Shown here one piece after another: positions 5,516-5,863 of a DNA stretch of 5,863 bases; the first letter of the stretch is position 1; each line of letters begins with the position of its first letter. Below the pieces are notes generated by a model. It saw nothing but the letters and a program-made list of their open reading frames with translations, had not been told where the DNA came from and made no database searches. A program made the translations under genes and the position numbers. This stretch comes from a bacterium. Lineage in GTDB: Bacteria > Chloroflexota > Dormibacteria > UBA8260 > Bog-877. The DNA is taken from NCBI GenBank assembly GCA_021817025.1, contig JAKAWF010000235.1:1-5863 (forward strand). The letters run 5' to 3'.

Positions 5516-5863
5516 TCTCGTCGGCACTCGATCTGGGGATGTGCGTTTTCAGGGGCGCGGCCTGGAGGGGGTGACGGCTCCCCGGGGGGTCAAGCTTGGT
5601 CTGGTGCAGGTCCCCTAGGGACGGCGCATCTGTCCCTCGCTCTCGGTCGCTGAGAATCTCGATCTGGGGGGCTACTTGTACGGCAGAAGGGGCGCGGAAG
5701 GACGCGCTCGTGTGGAGGAGGTGATGGGGGTGTTTCCGATGGTGCGCCAGCACTCCAGAAAGCTGGCCGGGATGCTATCGGGTGGTGAGCAGCAGATTCT
5801 CGCGATTGCCCGGGGCATGATGGCCAATCCCAGATTGTTGATGGTCGACGAGCCCGCCTTGGG
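5511..5863 (+). pseudogene. livF: livF-like branched-chain amino acid ABC transporter ATPase remnant: 5' truncated, internal amber stop, runs off window
   Basis: Reading codons from 5511, the protein resembles LivF from the strand after Walker A: SGLVGTRSGDVRFQG, then GVKLGLVQVP, an in-frame TAG (5616-5618), GRRICPSLSVAENLDLGG, the ABC signature LSGGEQQ (5775-5795) and Walker B LLMVDEPALG up to the edge. LivF proteins are about 235 residues and energise uptake of branched-chain amino acids or similar solutes at the inner membrane face. Here the first 55-60 residues, including the Walker A P-loop, are absent; the upstream bases are the cupin gene in every frame. The TAG sits in the family motif VP(E/Q)GRR, so a single change from CAG or GAG explains it. 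Missing Walker A plus the stop argue for a dead fragment. The rest of the frame is intact, so the decay looks recent. An assembly error is the main alternative. Confidence 0.8.

Noticed and set aside
5565..5587. GGGG...CCCC hairpin inside the livF remnant
   Set aside because: It lies in a stretch that matches LivF codons and is short; GC-rich coding sequence explains it.
5616..5618. Recoding of the TAG in livF as an amino acid (amber suppression or pyrrolysine)
   Set aside because: The other genes with TAG end normally at it (M24, E2, cupin), and the missing Walker A already makes the ATPase non-functional.
5724..5863. ATG 5724 as a genuine start of a small gene after GGAGGAG-like sequence
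   Set aside because: The frame from there is the middle of the LivF ATPase domain. The purine-rich stretch encodes conserved-type residues (VEEV) rather than acting as a convincing start site.
1..5863. CRISPR arrays, tRNA or rRNA genes, insertion sequences
   Set aside because: No regularly spaced repeats, no tRNA-like cloverleaf or rRNA segments noticed, and no transposase reading frame or paired terminal repeats were seen.

Overview
The window is high-GC with strong third-position GC, GTG as well as ATG starts, purine-rich ribosome binding sites and tightly packed genes. This fits a high-GC soil-type bacterium. An actinobacterium is my first guess, because of the probable luciferase-like flavin monooxygenase end, hairpins without U-tracts and the Liv-type transporter. 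No marker gene fixes the phylum, and Chloroflexota or a GC-rich proteobacterium remain possible. All supported genes lie on the plus strand.

Layout. (1) Positions 1-107 hold the last 34 codons of a gene, probably an LLM-class flavin-dependent oxidoreductase. (2) Positions 108-335 are non-coding. They contain a long perfect hairpin, probably the upstream terminator, and two further inverted repeats, the last abutting the ribosome binding site of the next gene. (3) Positions 336-4897 form a compact operon: E1 alpha and E1 beta of a thiamine-diphosphate 2-oxoacid/acetoin-type dehydrogenase, a divergent M24 (pita-bread fold) hydrolase, then a lipoyl-bearing E2 acyltransferase. (4) After a 143-base gap comes a small single-domain cupin (5041-5487). 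(5) From about 5511 to the window end lies the middle part of a LivF-type branched-chain amino acid ABC transporter ATPase. It has lost its N-terminal Walker A region and carries an in-frame amber codon, so it looks like a pseudogene remnant at a recombination junction.

How the genes may work together. E1 alpha/beta would decarboxylate a 2-oxoacid, or cleave an acetoin-like compound, and pass the acyl group to the lipoyl lysine of E2 to make an acyl-CoA. No E3 (dihydrolipoamide dehydrogenase) is present, so it would have to come from elsewhere. The M24 protein between E1 beta and E2 is the unusual member. It keeps four of the five classical M24 metal ligands, but the second Asp is Cys and the usual second catalytic His is Trp, so it is unlikely to be a standard Xaa-Pro peptidase. 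With a flavin monooxygenase nearby and a cupin downstream, the best reading is a catabolic cluster for an unidentified small molecule, in which the M24 enzyme releases a precursor of the oxoacid used by the dehydrogenase. The substrate cannot be read from the sequence.
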